Shown here: in pieces, positions 53,554 to 61,930 of the stretch
Position numbering within the stretch: position 1 is the first letter of the stretch
How the letters are laid out: the number at the start of each line of letters is the position of its first letter
NCBI RefSeq assembly: GCF_016919705.1
Contig: NZ_CP070372.1
Span: 124,001 to 188,000 of the forward strand
DNA: 64,000 bases
Direction of reading: 5' to 3'
DNA from: Paracoccus methylovorus
GTDB taxonomy: Bacteria; Pseudomonadota; Alphaproteobacteria; Rhodobacterales; Rhodobacteraceae
Notes under the pieces: generated by a model
What the model saw: only the letters and a program-made list of their open reading frames with translations
Databases searched by the model: none
What the model was told of the DNA's origin: nothing
Program-made: the position numbers and the translations under genes

Positions 53554-54045
53554 CTAATCAGCGGACCCCCGTTCTTCTTTCATGGCTCCGGCGAGCTTGC
53601 GCATGAGGCGCACAAGTTCGCTAACGTCATGCGCCTCCCAGGTCTCAAAGATGGCGCGAACGTTACTCTCGCGTGCGGTGTCAATCTTGTCGGTCACCGC
53701 CTTATCCTTCGGCGTGACCACAGCCTCATTCACGCGGCGGTCGGCTGCGCTCTGCCTGCGCTCCGCCAGGCCAAGACTTTCCAGCTTGGCCACTTGACGG
53801 CTGACGGTGGTATAATCGCGGCCGATCCCGTCAGCGAGTTCCACTATGCCGACCGGACCGCGCCGCTCGATCCCGACAAGTAGGGGAAACAAGGCACGAT
53901 CGAGCGAAATTCCGGCTTCGCGCACAAGGTCTTCGTCCCGCTGCGGCCGGTTCATAAGACTGACGATATCGATCAGCGCTGCGTGGAGTTCGCGAATCTG
54001 GTGACTCTCGATATGTGCATTTTTCACATTTTTTCTTGACGGCAT
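53554..54045 (-). CDS. MarR-family transcriptional regulator
   Basis: A 163-residue winged-helix regulator. The core (RRGPVGIVELADGIGRDYTT, VSRQVAKLESLGLAERRQSA, ADRRVNEAVVTPKDKAV) is typical of MarR proteins, which are released from DNA by small phenolic or xenobiotic ligands. GGAGA precedes ATG 54045. It is divergent from an FAD monooxygenase gene across 44 bp, and two similar inverted repeats occur at 54013-54077, so it probably represses both itself and the monooxygenase operon. Confidence 0.9.
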   Translation of the reverse strand: MPSRKNVKNAHIESHQIRELHAALIDIVSLMNRPQRDEDLVREAGISLDRALFPLLVGIERRGPVGIVELADGIGRDYTTVSRQVAKLESLGLAERRQSAADRRVNEAVVTPKDKAVTDKIDTARESNVRAIFETWEAHDVSELVRLMRKLAGAMKEERGSAD

Positions 54046-54077
54046 TCCAAGTCTCCAATTATGTGCATATTACACAC
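54013..54077. promoter_or_regulatory. Paired MarR operators
   Basis: Two related boxes, ATGTGCATTTTTCACAT (54013-54029) and ATGTGCATATTACACAC (54061-54077), each have ATGTG-N7-CACA(T/C) arms and start 48 bp apart. The first lies inside the N-terminal codons of marR, the second immediately before the ribosome binding site of the monooxygenase gene. A TTGACG at 54035-54040 may be the -35 of the divergent promoter. Confidence 0.6.
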
Positions 54078-54089
54078 AAGGAGACAGAC

Positions 54090-55610
54090 ATGGCAACCGA
54101 TTTTGCAGCAGATGTGCTCATCTGCGGCGCGGGCGCGGCCGGCCTGACGCTGGCGATCGAGCTTGCGCGGCGCGGGGTGTCTTTTCGGCTGATCGAGAAG
54201 CGACGGGAACCTTTCCGTGGCTCGCGCGGGAAGGGCATCCAGCCACGGACGCAGGAGATTCTTGAAGACCTGGGTATTCTCAACAAGATCGTTGCCGCCG
54301 GCGGCACCTATCCACCGATGCGCGAATATCGCGATGACGGCAGCTATGTAGAGAAAGACACCGGCGAGCGGCCCGATCCGACGCCGGGAGAACCCTACCA
54401 TATCGCGTTGATGATCCCTCAATTTCTCACCGAACGGATCATGCGAGGACGACTGGTTGAGCTAGGTCATGGGGTCGAGTTCGGATGCGAGTTGGTCGGA
54501 TTCGAGCAAAGTGAGAACGGCGTCACAGCACGCCTTGCAGGACCAAACGGCGAAGAAACCGTGCGTGTCCGCTATCTCGTTGGGGCAGACGGCGGGCGCA
54601 GCTTCGTGCGACACGCGCTTGGCGTGAATTTCCCCGGAAAGACGTTGGGCGTGCGCGCAATCGTGGCGGATGCCACGTTGACCGGCTTGGACCGCGATGC
54701 GTGGCACCAGTTCAACGACGGCGACATGGAGCGTATGGTCGCGATTTGCCCGCTCGCGGGAACTGATCTCTTCCAGATTCAGGCACCCATTCCACTGGAC
54801 GGTAAAATCGACCTCTCGGCCGAAGGGCTTGGACGGATAATCGGCGAGCGCACAGGGGGCAGCAATATTCAGGTGAACTCGGTCGCATGGGCGTCGGCCT
54901 ACGCGATGCACGCCCGGCTTGCCGATCGCTACAGGGTTGATCGGGTGTTCCTCGTCGGCGATGCCGCCCACATCCATCCGCCAACGGGTGGCCAGGGCCT
55001 CAATACCAGCGTGCAGGACGCCTATAACCTAGCCTGGAAACTCGCGGCCGTGCTCGGCGGCGCTGACTATGACCTGCTCGACACCTATGGAGAGGAGCGG
55101 CGGCCGGTCGCGGAATCAATGCTCGGCCTTTCAACCCGGCTGCTCGATGCGCAGAAGCAGGGTGGAATGCGCCGCGGCCGCGAGGTGCGCCAGCTCAATA
55201 TCGGCTATCCGGACTCACCGCTCTCCCGACAACTGACTGAGCGCAGCGGAACCCTGCGTGCCGGAGACCGCGCACCGGATGCGCCAATTCGAGGCGCGGC
55301 TGGCCAACCCTCGCGACTGTTCCAACTGCTCCAAGGGCCGCATTGGACACTGCTTGTCCATGGGGCGGGCGGCGAGACGGTAGCGCCTCGGCCGGGGCTG
55401 CATGTCCACCACATCGACCCGCAAGGCGATGTCATCGACGCTTGGGGGCACGTCCACGATGCCTATGAACTGGCCCCCGGCGAGTGCGTGCTGATCAGGC
55501 CGGACGGCTATGTCGGTGCGTTCCTGATCCTTGGCGCAGACCGGACCAGAAAGCTCGCAAGGTATCTCGGCCACATGGGTGTGGGCCAACTCGAAGAGGA
55601 ATCAAAATGA
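54090..55610 (+). CDS. FAD-dependent aromatic monooxygenase (PheA/TfdB, TetX/rifampicin-monooxygenase-like)
   Basis: A 506-residue class A flavoprotein monooxygenase: GxGxxG motif in VLICGAGAAGLTLAIELARRG, DG motif in RYLVGADGGRSFVRHALG, and GD motif in VFLVGDAAHIHPPTGGQGLN, followed by the C-terminal thioredoxin-like domain of the phenol-hydroxylase group (about residues 400-506). It hydroxylates an aromatic or polyketide-type ring using NAD(P)H and oxygen. AAGGAGA precedes ATG 54090. It overlaps the next gene (ATGA) and is under a MarR regulator, a pattern typical of xenobiotic or antibiotic detoxification. Confidence 0.92.
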   Translation: MATDFAADVLICGAGAAGLTLAIELARRGVSFRLIEKRREPFRGSRGKGIQPRTQEILEDLGILNKIVAAGGTYPPMREYRDDGSYVEKDTGERPDPTPGEPYHIALMIPQFLTERIMRGRLVELGHGVEFGCELVGFEQSENGVTARLAGPNGEETVRVRYLVGADGGRSFVRHALGVNFPGKTLGVRAIVADATLTGLDRDAWHQFNDGDMERMVAICPLAGTDLFQIQAPIPLDGKIDLSAEGLGRIIGERTGGSNIQVNSVAWASAYAMHARLADRYRVDRVFLVGDAAHIHPPTGGQGLNTSVQDAYNLAWKLAAVLGGADYDLLDTYGEERRPVAESMLGLSTRLLDAQKQGGMRRGREVRQLNIGYPDSPLSRQLTERSGTLRAGDRAPDAPIRGAAGQPSRLFQLLQGPHWTLLVHGAGGETVAPRPGLHVHHIDPQGDVIDAWGHVHDAYELAPGECVLIRPDGYVGAFLILGADRTRKLARYLGHMGVGQLEEESK

Positions 55611-56575
55611 GGGCCGCCATCGTTTCTGCTGCCGGGCGGGCACCCGTTCTCGGAAAGCTCGCCGCTCCCGTGGCATCCATAGGCGAAAAGCTGATTCAGG
55701 TGAACGCCGCTGCCATCAGCCATGTCGTCAAAGCCCGAGCCTCGGGCGCACATTACAACGCCGGTGAGCAGTTTCCCTTCGTGGTCGGTATCGACGGCGT
55801 GGGGCGGCTGGAAGACGGCAGCCGAGTCTATTTCGCCCTGCCGCGACCGCCTTATGGAAGTATGGCCGACCTTATCGTGGCGGACGCAAGGCTTTGCGTC
55901 CCCGTGCCTGAGGGGCTTGACGACTTCACCGCCGCTGCGATCGCCAATCCCGGCATGTCCTCCTGGGCTGCGCTGAGCGAGCGCTCTCGGCTGAAACCGG
56001 GCGAGACGGTGCTGATCAATGGTGCCACCGGCACTTCGGGGAGGCTTGCGGTCCAGATCGCCAGGCTGCTTGGCGCGGGCCGCATTATCGCCACCGGCCG
56101 CAACGTCAAGGCTCTTGGCGAAGCAGAGGCGCTTGGCGCTGATGTGACAATCCAACTCGGCGAGGATAGAGAGCAGCTTGAGCGCCGATTCATGCAGGAG
56201 TTTGCCCGCGGCGTCGATATCGTGATCGACTATCTCTGGGGCCAAAGCGCCGAATGCCTGCTGATCGCTGCCGTCAAGGCAGGCCGTGATGCAGTGCCCA
56301 TGCGCTTCGTTCAGGTGGGATCGGTGGCCACTCAGGACATTACCCTGCCAAGTGCGGTGCTGCGCGCTTCAGCGATCGAACTAATGGGCAGCGGCAACGG
56401 TAGTGTTCCGGTTCCTCGCCTGATCGAAATCACCAACGAGGTTCTTCGTGCGACCTCCTCCAACGATCTCAAGATTGCCTTCAAGCCGGTGCCGTTCTGC
56501 GATTTCGATCAGGCATGGCCGCTGGATGACAGCACCTGCCGCACCGTCTTTGTCATGAATACCGGAGGGGTGTGA
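55607..56575 (+). CDS. Medium-chain dehydrogenase/quinone-reductase-like protein
   Basis: A 322-residue zinc-independent MDR protein. The N-terminal catalytic-domain segment FPFVVGIDGVGRLEDG and the NADP-binding VLINGATGTSGRLAVQIARLLG (about residue 140) place it with quinone oxidoreductases; the zinc ligands of alcohol dehydrogenases are absent. The start overlaps the monooxygenase stop (ATGA). It may reduce a quinone or enone formed after hydroxylation, completing a detoxification route. Confidence 0.87.
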   Translation: MRAAIVSAAGRAPVLGKLAAPVASIGEKLIQVNAAAISHVVKARASGAHYNAGEQFPFVVGIDGVGRLEDGSRVYFALPRPPYGSMADLIVADARLCVPVPEGLDDFTAAAIANPGMSSWAALSERSRLKPGETVLINGATGTSGRLAVQIARLLGAGRIIATGRNVKALGEAEALGADVTIQLGEDREQLERRFMQEFARGVDIVIDYLWGQSAECLLIAAVKAGRDAVPMRFVQVGSVATQDITLPSAVLRASAIELMGSGNGSVPVPRLIEITNEVLRATSSNDLKIAFKPVPFCDFDQAWPLDDSTCRTVFVMNTGGV

Positions 56576-56576
56576 G

Positions 56577-57095
56577 ATGACGGCCGCTTCCTTGCCGGAG
56601 GATATGACCAGCGGGACGAAGATGCTTGACTGGCGGTTGATACTGCCGGTCTTCCTGGTCGTCAGCATATATGCCGCGGGCATGGCGGCTGTCTTGCCCG
56701 TGCTGCCCTTCTATATTCGAGAAATGGGAGGCTCGCCGCTGGTCCTCGGCATCGTCATCGCGACTGAAGCCTTCAGCCAGTTTTCGGCCGCCCCCGTCCT
56801 TGGTCAGCTTTCCGATCATTTCGGCCGGAAGCGGATTCTTCTGGCGAGCCAGATCGTCGGGGCCGTTAGCCTTCTGTTGCTTGCAAGCGCACCTAACGTT
56901 TTTTTCATCGTGCTCGCCCGCGCGCTTTTTGGAATGACCGCAGGAAACCTGTCGGCCGCCATGGCATACATAGCGGATCATTCGGACCCGAGGAATCGGC
57001 GGCAGGCCATCGGCATCCTGACCGGCGGGGTTGGTCTTGGAGGGATCGTCGGCGCGGGGCTTTCGGGCCTTCTATCCGATACGTCATTGACCGCG
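56577..57095 (+). pseudogene. MFS drug-efflux transporter (TetA-like), C-terminally truncated
   Basis: About 173 residues with the first five or so membrane helices and motif A (GQLSDHFGRKRILLASQIVG), as in TetA-type drug/H+ antiporters (PVLPFYIREMGGSPLVLG, RALFGMTAGNLSAAMAYIAD). It lies 1 bp behind the reductase gene, completing a monooxygenase / reductase / efflux operon. After GLSGLLSDTSLTAP the sequence enters the 3' end of a truncated chrA on the opposite strand, so the transporter is non-functional. Confidence 0.82.
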
Positions 57096-57988
57096 CCGAA
57101 GACCCCATTCGGGGGCAGTGTCATGCTGGCTCCCAGCCAGGCAGCAAAGGTGAAAAGTGGGCCCGGCACAGCTTGTGTTGCGCCATAGCCGGTCAGGAAA
57201 GTACCCGCACTGACCCAGCCGGATTGAACGGTCTCTGCCTCAAGAAGCGGCAGGACGACGTGGCCGCCACCGAACACCAGCGCCCCTGCTCGGTAAAAGC
57301 TGTCGGCCAAGGCCAGCCCCTGGTTCAGGCTGGCAAAGACCGGCAGGGCTGCAAGCAGCGTGGCAAAGGCCACCAGTGCGGCGGCTCCCAGAGCCTTTGG
57401 CACCGGCACGGAGGACCGAGTTTCGTCGACGACCTGTCCGCGCCGCAAAACTGCGCCGGCACCGGTTCCAAAAAGGATGGCCAGCATCATTCCGACCGAC
57501 CCGGGTGCAACGGCCAACAGCAGCACGGCCGCGACGGCGATGCTGGCTCGCTCACGGTCCGGGCAAAGGCTGCGCGACATCCCCAGCACGGCCTGCGCAA
57601 CGATGGCCACCGCCACGATCTTGAGCCCATGCAGCAGCCCCTGTGCCAGCGGCCCCTCGATGCTTGTCGCGGTCAGGGCGAGGATGATCAGGAAAACGGC
57701 CGAGGGCAGCGTGAATGCCATGAAGGCGGCCAATGCGCCACCCCAACCCGCCCGCATGAGACCGAGCGCGAACCCGACCTGGCTGGATGTCGGACCGGGA
57801 AGAAACTGGCAAAGCGCGACCAGATCGGCATAGGCGACTTCGGACAGCCATCTTCGGCGCAGGACGAATTCATCCCGGAAATAACCCAGATGCGCGATCG
57901 GACCACCGAAGGATGTCACGCCCAGTTTCAGGAACGCGGCGAAGACCTCGCCGACGGAGCCGATGGACCGGGTAGGGGGATCAGCCAT
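57096..57988 (-). pseudogene. chrA: ChrA chromate transporter, C-terminally truncated
   Basis: From ATG 57988 the N-terminal ChrA domain is present: FAAFLKLGVTSFGGPIAHLG, QFLPGPTSSQVGFALGLMRA, and the start of the second domain, ALVFGGGHVVLPLLEAETVQ...GYGATQAVPGPLFTFAAWLG. It ends at MTLPPNGVFGA, where several more helices are expected, at the junction with the MFS fragment. ChrA exports chromate by chemiosmotic antiport; this copy has lost roughly 80-100 residues and is probably inactive. Confidence 0.85.
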
Positions 57989-58207
57989 CTTGCCTGCCTG
58001 TCGTAGACTGTGCACACCGTTGCGTGCGTGAGATATCGGATTGATGACAGGCAGGAGAATACCCGTCGTAGCCGGAGGATAGCCGATGGGATTTCCGACC
58101 GGAATGGGTCGCCGACGCCAACCCTGCGCATCAAACCGCAATGACCGAATCCAACCCCGCACAGACCCGCCTGGCCTCGCGCCCCGCCATTCCCGGCAAC
58201 GATCTGG

Positions 58208-58348
58208 ATGCTGCGGATCGCCAGCCTGCTAATGGATGTCTCGTCCGAGATGATCAACGCGCTTTTGCCGCTGTATCTGGCCGGAGGGTTGGGGGCCTCG
58301 GCGCTGGAGGCGTCCGGGCCTGCCAGCCTTACTCTCGCCGCCGAGTGA
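58208..58348 (+). pseudogene. MFS transporter N-terminal remnant
   Basis: ATG 58208 encodes MLRIASLLMDVSSEMINALL then PLYLAGGLGASALEA, the first helix region of an MFS subfamily often found beside chrA or metal-resistance genes. It stops after 46 residues at 58346. Only this fragment remains. Confidence 0.65.
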
Positions 58349-58666
58349 CGGCTATGGGAACCAGGCTCGCGGCAGCCTCGCGGACACGCTAAGGTTGAAG
58401 CGACGCGACAGCTCTGCGCGACCTGCCTGCCGTTCGTCGTGAGTACGAAGTGGCCGAGGCGTCATCGCGCAAAATCGTCGGGGAGGGCGAAAGTCATCTA
58501 AAGACATCGCCGCATCGCAGTCGAAGCAGCCTGGAGCACCAGACATCCGGGCATCAAGGGGATCCTCCGGCACCCGGCGCAAGACCAGTAATGCCGGAGA
58601 AAATGAACATCGCCCTAAGTTGGGAATTTGTATGCTCACTCTTAGGGCTTTGTCGCGCCGTTTTGG
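58349..58666. other. Region without recognised gene
   Basis: No gene or repeat was recognised. An open frame on the minus strand matches nothing known to me. Confidence 0.4.
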
Positions 58667-59035
58667 TCAGGCAGCGGCCATTGCAGCCGCCTTGCGCTTA
58701 GCATATCGCAGATCACGCTCTGCCTTGCGGGCGACCTCGTCCGCCACGACCCGGGCAATACGGTCGTCCATGGCGGATTTCCGAAGCTCAGTCTCGGCCG
58801 TCTTGGCCGCACGCTGCGCTGCTGCCTCCGATTCCAGCTGCTGCTGTTCTTCACGCTTTACTTGCTCGCGTTGCGCGCGCCGCTGGTCACGGGCTTGCGC
58901 AACGGCAACACGTTGAGCCAGCTTTGCGGCCTTTTCTGGAGCGGCCGTGGCTTGGGCCGTGCGAAAAGCATCAAGCATGGTTGCTTTGGCGGTAGCGGCA
59001 TTTCCGCGACGGTCAGAGAATTCTTTGTTTCGCAT
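58667..59035 (-). CDS. DUF6481-like basic coiled-coil protein
   Basis: A 122-residue, strongly charged, alanine-, arginine- and glutamine-rich protein predicted to be one long helix (KAAKLAQRVAVAQARDQRRA, QREQVKREEQQQLESEAAAQ). Similar proteins (DUF6481) occur next to cold-shock genes in alphaproteobacteria; function is unknown. A nucleic-acid-associated role is suggested by composition and context only. It is downstream of cspA on the same strand, with the 74-residue gene in between. Confidence 0.65.
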   Translation of the reverse strand: MRNKEFSDRRGNAATAKATMLDAFRTAQATAAPEKAAKLAQRVAVAQARDQRRAQREQVKREEQQQLESEAAAQRAAKTAETELRKSAMDDRIARVVADEVARKAERDLRYAKRKAAAMAAA

Positions 59036-59078
59036 TTTCTCTCATTGGATGGCCGTGTGTGATGGAGGTAAACGCGCA

Positions 59079-59303
59079 TCAGGCCTGTTTCACGCATTTC
59101 CGCTGATCAATTGCCGAAGCGGCGAGCATATCACTCCGGGTTTTTTCAAGCCGCGCAGTGCGAAGCCGAAGCGTCTTTTCCGCACGCGCAGTTGTAATAC
59201 TATCGTGCTCATTAAGTGCACGTTGACGGGCAAGAAACTGGGTCTGGGTTTTTCCAAAAGCTACTTCCGCCAGTTGTCTTGATTTACTGATTGTCTCGGT
59301 CAT
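59079..59303 (-). CDS. Small conserved alphaproteobacterial protein (74 aa)
   Basis: From ATG 59303 the product is MTETISKSRQLAEVAFGKTQ...RARTARLEKTR-like, helical and basic, with no domain I recognise. The longer open frame to 59390 has no better start. It lies between cspA and the DUF6481-like gene on the same strand, probably in one transcription unit. Confidence 0.6.
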   Translation of the reverse strand: MTETISKSRQLAEVAFGKTQTQFLARQRALNEHDSITTARAEKTLRLRTARLEKTRSDMLAASAIDQRKCVKQA

Positions 59304-59422
59304 GGTCACACTTTCGGAAGGCCAGAAGGCCAGAAAACAAAGAGCCGGACAAAAATGCCCGACCCGGTGATTTTGGATTTCGCATGTCATGTTTGGGCTG
59401 TACGGCGCGAAAGCCCTGCAAA

Positions 59423-59632
59423 TTAAGCCGCTTGCAGATTGCAGGCAGACATTTTGCCTGACTTGCTGTCGCGCTCAAGATCGTAGCCGATCTTTTGGCC
59501 CTCAACGAGATCGTGCATGCCGGATCTTTCAATCGCAGAGATATGTACGAAAGCGTCAGCGCCACCATCATCAGGTTGAATAAAGCCGAAACCTTTGGTG
59601 GAATTGAACCATTTTACTGTGCCGGTGGTCAT
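59423..59632 (-). CDS. cspA: Cold-shock protein, CspA family
   Basis: A 69-residue single cold-shock domain. It carries both RNA-binding motifs, KGFGFIQ (RNP1) and DAFVHIS (RNP2), after the usual [11 protein letters not shown] start. Such proteins bind single-stranded RNA and act as RNA chaperones. The start at ATG 59632 gives the standard N-terminus ([10 protein letters not shown]); AAAGGGG lies upstream. A candidate promoter about 140 bp upstream leaves a long 5' leader, as in cold-inducible csp mRNAs. Confidence 0.93.
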   Translation of the reverse strand: MTTGTVKWFNSTKGFGFIQPDDGGADAFVHISAIERSGMHDLVEGQKIGYDLERDSKSGKMSACNLQAA

Positions 59633-59774
59633 AACGAACCCCTTTATAGCCATTATTAGCTGCAACGCGAATGCGAGGCAGGTTTTCTGAACGATGCTTT
59701 AGAGGGGAAAGCTAGCTTGTCTCACCGTATTACGGCGCAGCCACCAGGTTCAACTGTAAATAATCGATACGGAA

Positions 59775-59803
59775 GACATAATGGTGATCTGGTCACATGT
59801 CAA
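59775..59803 (-). promoter_or_regulatory. Candidate cspA promoter
   Basis: Read on the minus strand, TTGACA (59803-59798) and TATGTC (59780-59775) are separated by 17 bp. Transcription from here would give a leader of about 135 nt before the cspA start, similar to other cold-shock genes. Confidence 0.45.
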
Positions 59804-60311
59804 GTTTTATGGGGCCGATGACTTTGGGGCGATCCGAAGGAGTGATGAAAAAGAAAGCAGGTGAGAAAAATATCTCCGTTAATATTTGAACATGAAAACT
59901 TGATTGTCGTTATATTTCCGACCTTTGTCTTTTCAGGTATCCTCGACTTACTCGGCTCCCAAGTATTCCGCAAAGGCGGGAAATCCTTCTCCAGCCCATT
60001 GAGCTTGGCATCAAACGGCCGCCCGTAGCATCTGCTCAGGCTGAGCGTCAGTTAGGGAATGGCTTTCCGCCGCAACCGCGTAGGAATGTGTAATGCTGCG
60101 GCCTTGCCTGAATGCCTCTGATGGGCTCCAAGCATCGTGCTGCGGTCGTGATAAGGAGGTTTCAGCCGCCGCGTCCGCCCCGCGAGCAAAGAGGGTTTGA
60201 AGCCGCGGGATAACGACTGGCCGTGCTGAGATTGCTTAATGCCGCGGTTGGGCTTGTGGCAGCGACAATGCCCGTGCTGCCGGAGATATCACACGCAAGC
60301 GGTTCCCTTGA
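59804..60311. other. Non-coding region
   Basis: No gene was recognised. Positions 59850-59945 are A+T-rich and may contain upstream promoter elements for cspA; the rest shows nothing distinctive. Confidence 0.4.
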
Positions 60312-61013
60312 TCAGACAGTATGTTCGATCTCGAACGCCTGCCTGAAGCCGATCCTGCCAGCCGGGGTGATCTCCAGCGCTCTGGTGCCGGCGCGGCGCC
60401 GGATCCAGCCGTGGTCTAGCGCATGGGTGCAGATTGCGGCACCAAGAACGCCGGCCAGATGCGGGCGGCGTTCGCTCCAGTCCAGACAGGGGCGGCAGAC
60501 CGGGCGGGTGCTGCGCATGTCGCGGTCGGGCGCGAGGATGCCAAGCGCCTGCATCCTTGCCCGGCCGGTCTCGGTCAGCGCGGCGGCATCACCCGCGATC
60601 TCGACGGCGCCGCTGGCGCGGAGCGCGTCGGCGATGCTGACGCCAAGGTGGCCGGCCAGATGGTCATAGCAGGTGCGGGCATGGCGCAGGGCCGCGTCCT
60701 TTGGGCCGACGCGGCGCGGCGGACGAGACAGCGCGATACCGCCGGCGACCAGCATCACGCTTTCGATCATCCGCGCAACCTCGGCGCTTGCAAGGCGGTG
60801 ATAGCGGTGGCGGCCCTGCTTTTCGGCAACGATCAATCCGGCGGTTGCCAGCCGCGCCAAATGGCCACTCGCGGTCTGCGGCGTGATCGCGGCCACCTCG
60901 GCCAGTTCAGTCGCGGTCAGCGCCCGGCCATCCATCAGCGCGGCCAGCATGGCGGCGCGGGCAGGTTCACCCACGGCGGCGGCGACCTCGGCAATACGGT
61001 TGGATGTGGCCAT
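60312..61013 (-). CDS. ArsR-family winged-helix regulator
   Basis: A 233-residue regulator with an N-terminal ArsR-type winged helix (GEPARAAMLAALMDGRALTA, TELAEVAAITPQTASGHLAR, LATAGLIVAEKQGRHRYHRL) and a longer C-terminal region ending ITPAGRIGFRQAFEIE. Cysteines at about residues 173 and 176 (PVCRPCLDWS) could bind a metal or sense redox. ATG 61013 is chosen by homology; the open frame extends far upstream. It is divergent from a half-length MFS gene, its presumed target. Confidence 0.85.
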   Translation of the reverse strand: MATSNRIAEVAAAVGEPARAAMLAALMDGRALTATELAEVAAITPQTASGHLARLATAGLIVAEKQGRHRYHRLASAEVARMIESVMLVAGGIALSRPPRRVGPKDAALRHARTCYDHLAGHLGVSIADALRASGAVEIAGDAAALTETGRARMQALGILAPDRDMRSTRPVCRPCLDWSERRPHLAGVLGAAICTHALDHGWIRRRAGTRALEITPAGRIGFRQAFEIEHTV

Positions 61014-61132
61014 GCGATCCCTCCGCCTGATGCGGAGTCTGCCACAGAAAGGCGGGGAATGCTTCGGCTTTCGCCGAAATATTGCCCCCCGGATTGCGAC
61101 CATAAGCGGCGGGTCATCATCGAGAGTGTCCC

Positions 61133-61756
61133 ATGAGCCTGTCTTCCCCCTCCTCCCGTCCATTCTTTGGCTGGCATGTCGTCGCTGCCACTTTCGTGCT
61201 GGCAACCTTCGGGTGGGGTGTCGGCTTCTATGGCCCTCCGGTGTTCCTCTATGCCGTCGTCGCGCGGACCGGCTGGCCGGTGGCGATGGTTTCGGCCGCG
61301 GTGACGGTGCATTTCCTGGTGGGGGCGGTGGTGGTGGCCAATCTGCCGCGCCTCTATCCGCTTCTGGGTGTGCCCGGCGTGACCATGCTGGGCGCCGCGC
61401 TGCTGGGACTTGGCGCCGCGGGCTGGGCACTGGCGGCAGAGCCCTGGCAGTTGTTTGCGGCCGTGCTGGCGAGTGGTGCGGGATGGGTCGGCATGGGGGC
61501 GGCTGCAGTGAACGCGCTGATCGCCCCTTGGTTCGTCTTGCGCCGCCCGGCTGCGCTCGGCATGGCCTATAACGGTGCGAGCCTTGGCGGGGTGATGTTC
61601 TCACCGCTGTGGATCGCACTGATCGCAGCTATCGGCTTTGTGCCGGCAGCCCTGGCGGTCGGGGGCGTCATGGTCGCGGCGGTCGTAACTCTGTCGGTAC
61701 TGGTATTCCGGCATACGCCTGAAAGCAGTAACCTAGGCGGCACTAGCGATCAATGA
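61133..61756 (+). pseudogene. MFS transporter, N-terminal half only
   Basis: A 207-residue product with about six membrane helices, starting FFGWHVVAATFVLATFGWGV and including WVGMGAAAVNALIAPWFVLR and AALGMAYNGASLGG (motif-like loop). MFS proteins need 12 helices and about 400 residues, so this is a truncated gene that stops shortly after the sixth helix. The divergent ArsR-type regulator suggests that it once exported a toxic ion or drug. Confidence 0.75.
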
Positions 61757-61930
61757 GATGGCCTATCGAGTCGGCTCTGAACAAATGAGACAGCCAATGC
61801 GTCGCGTTGATAGGGCGTCGCCCGGCGGTGGCGATCGGCAAGACTCGGCCAATGCGGGATCGATGCCTTGAAATACCGCCCCGGCTAGGTCCCGATGGCA
61901 AGCGACTGAATCACCTATCCTTGGGGCATC

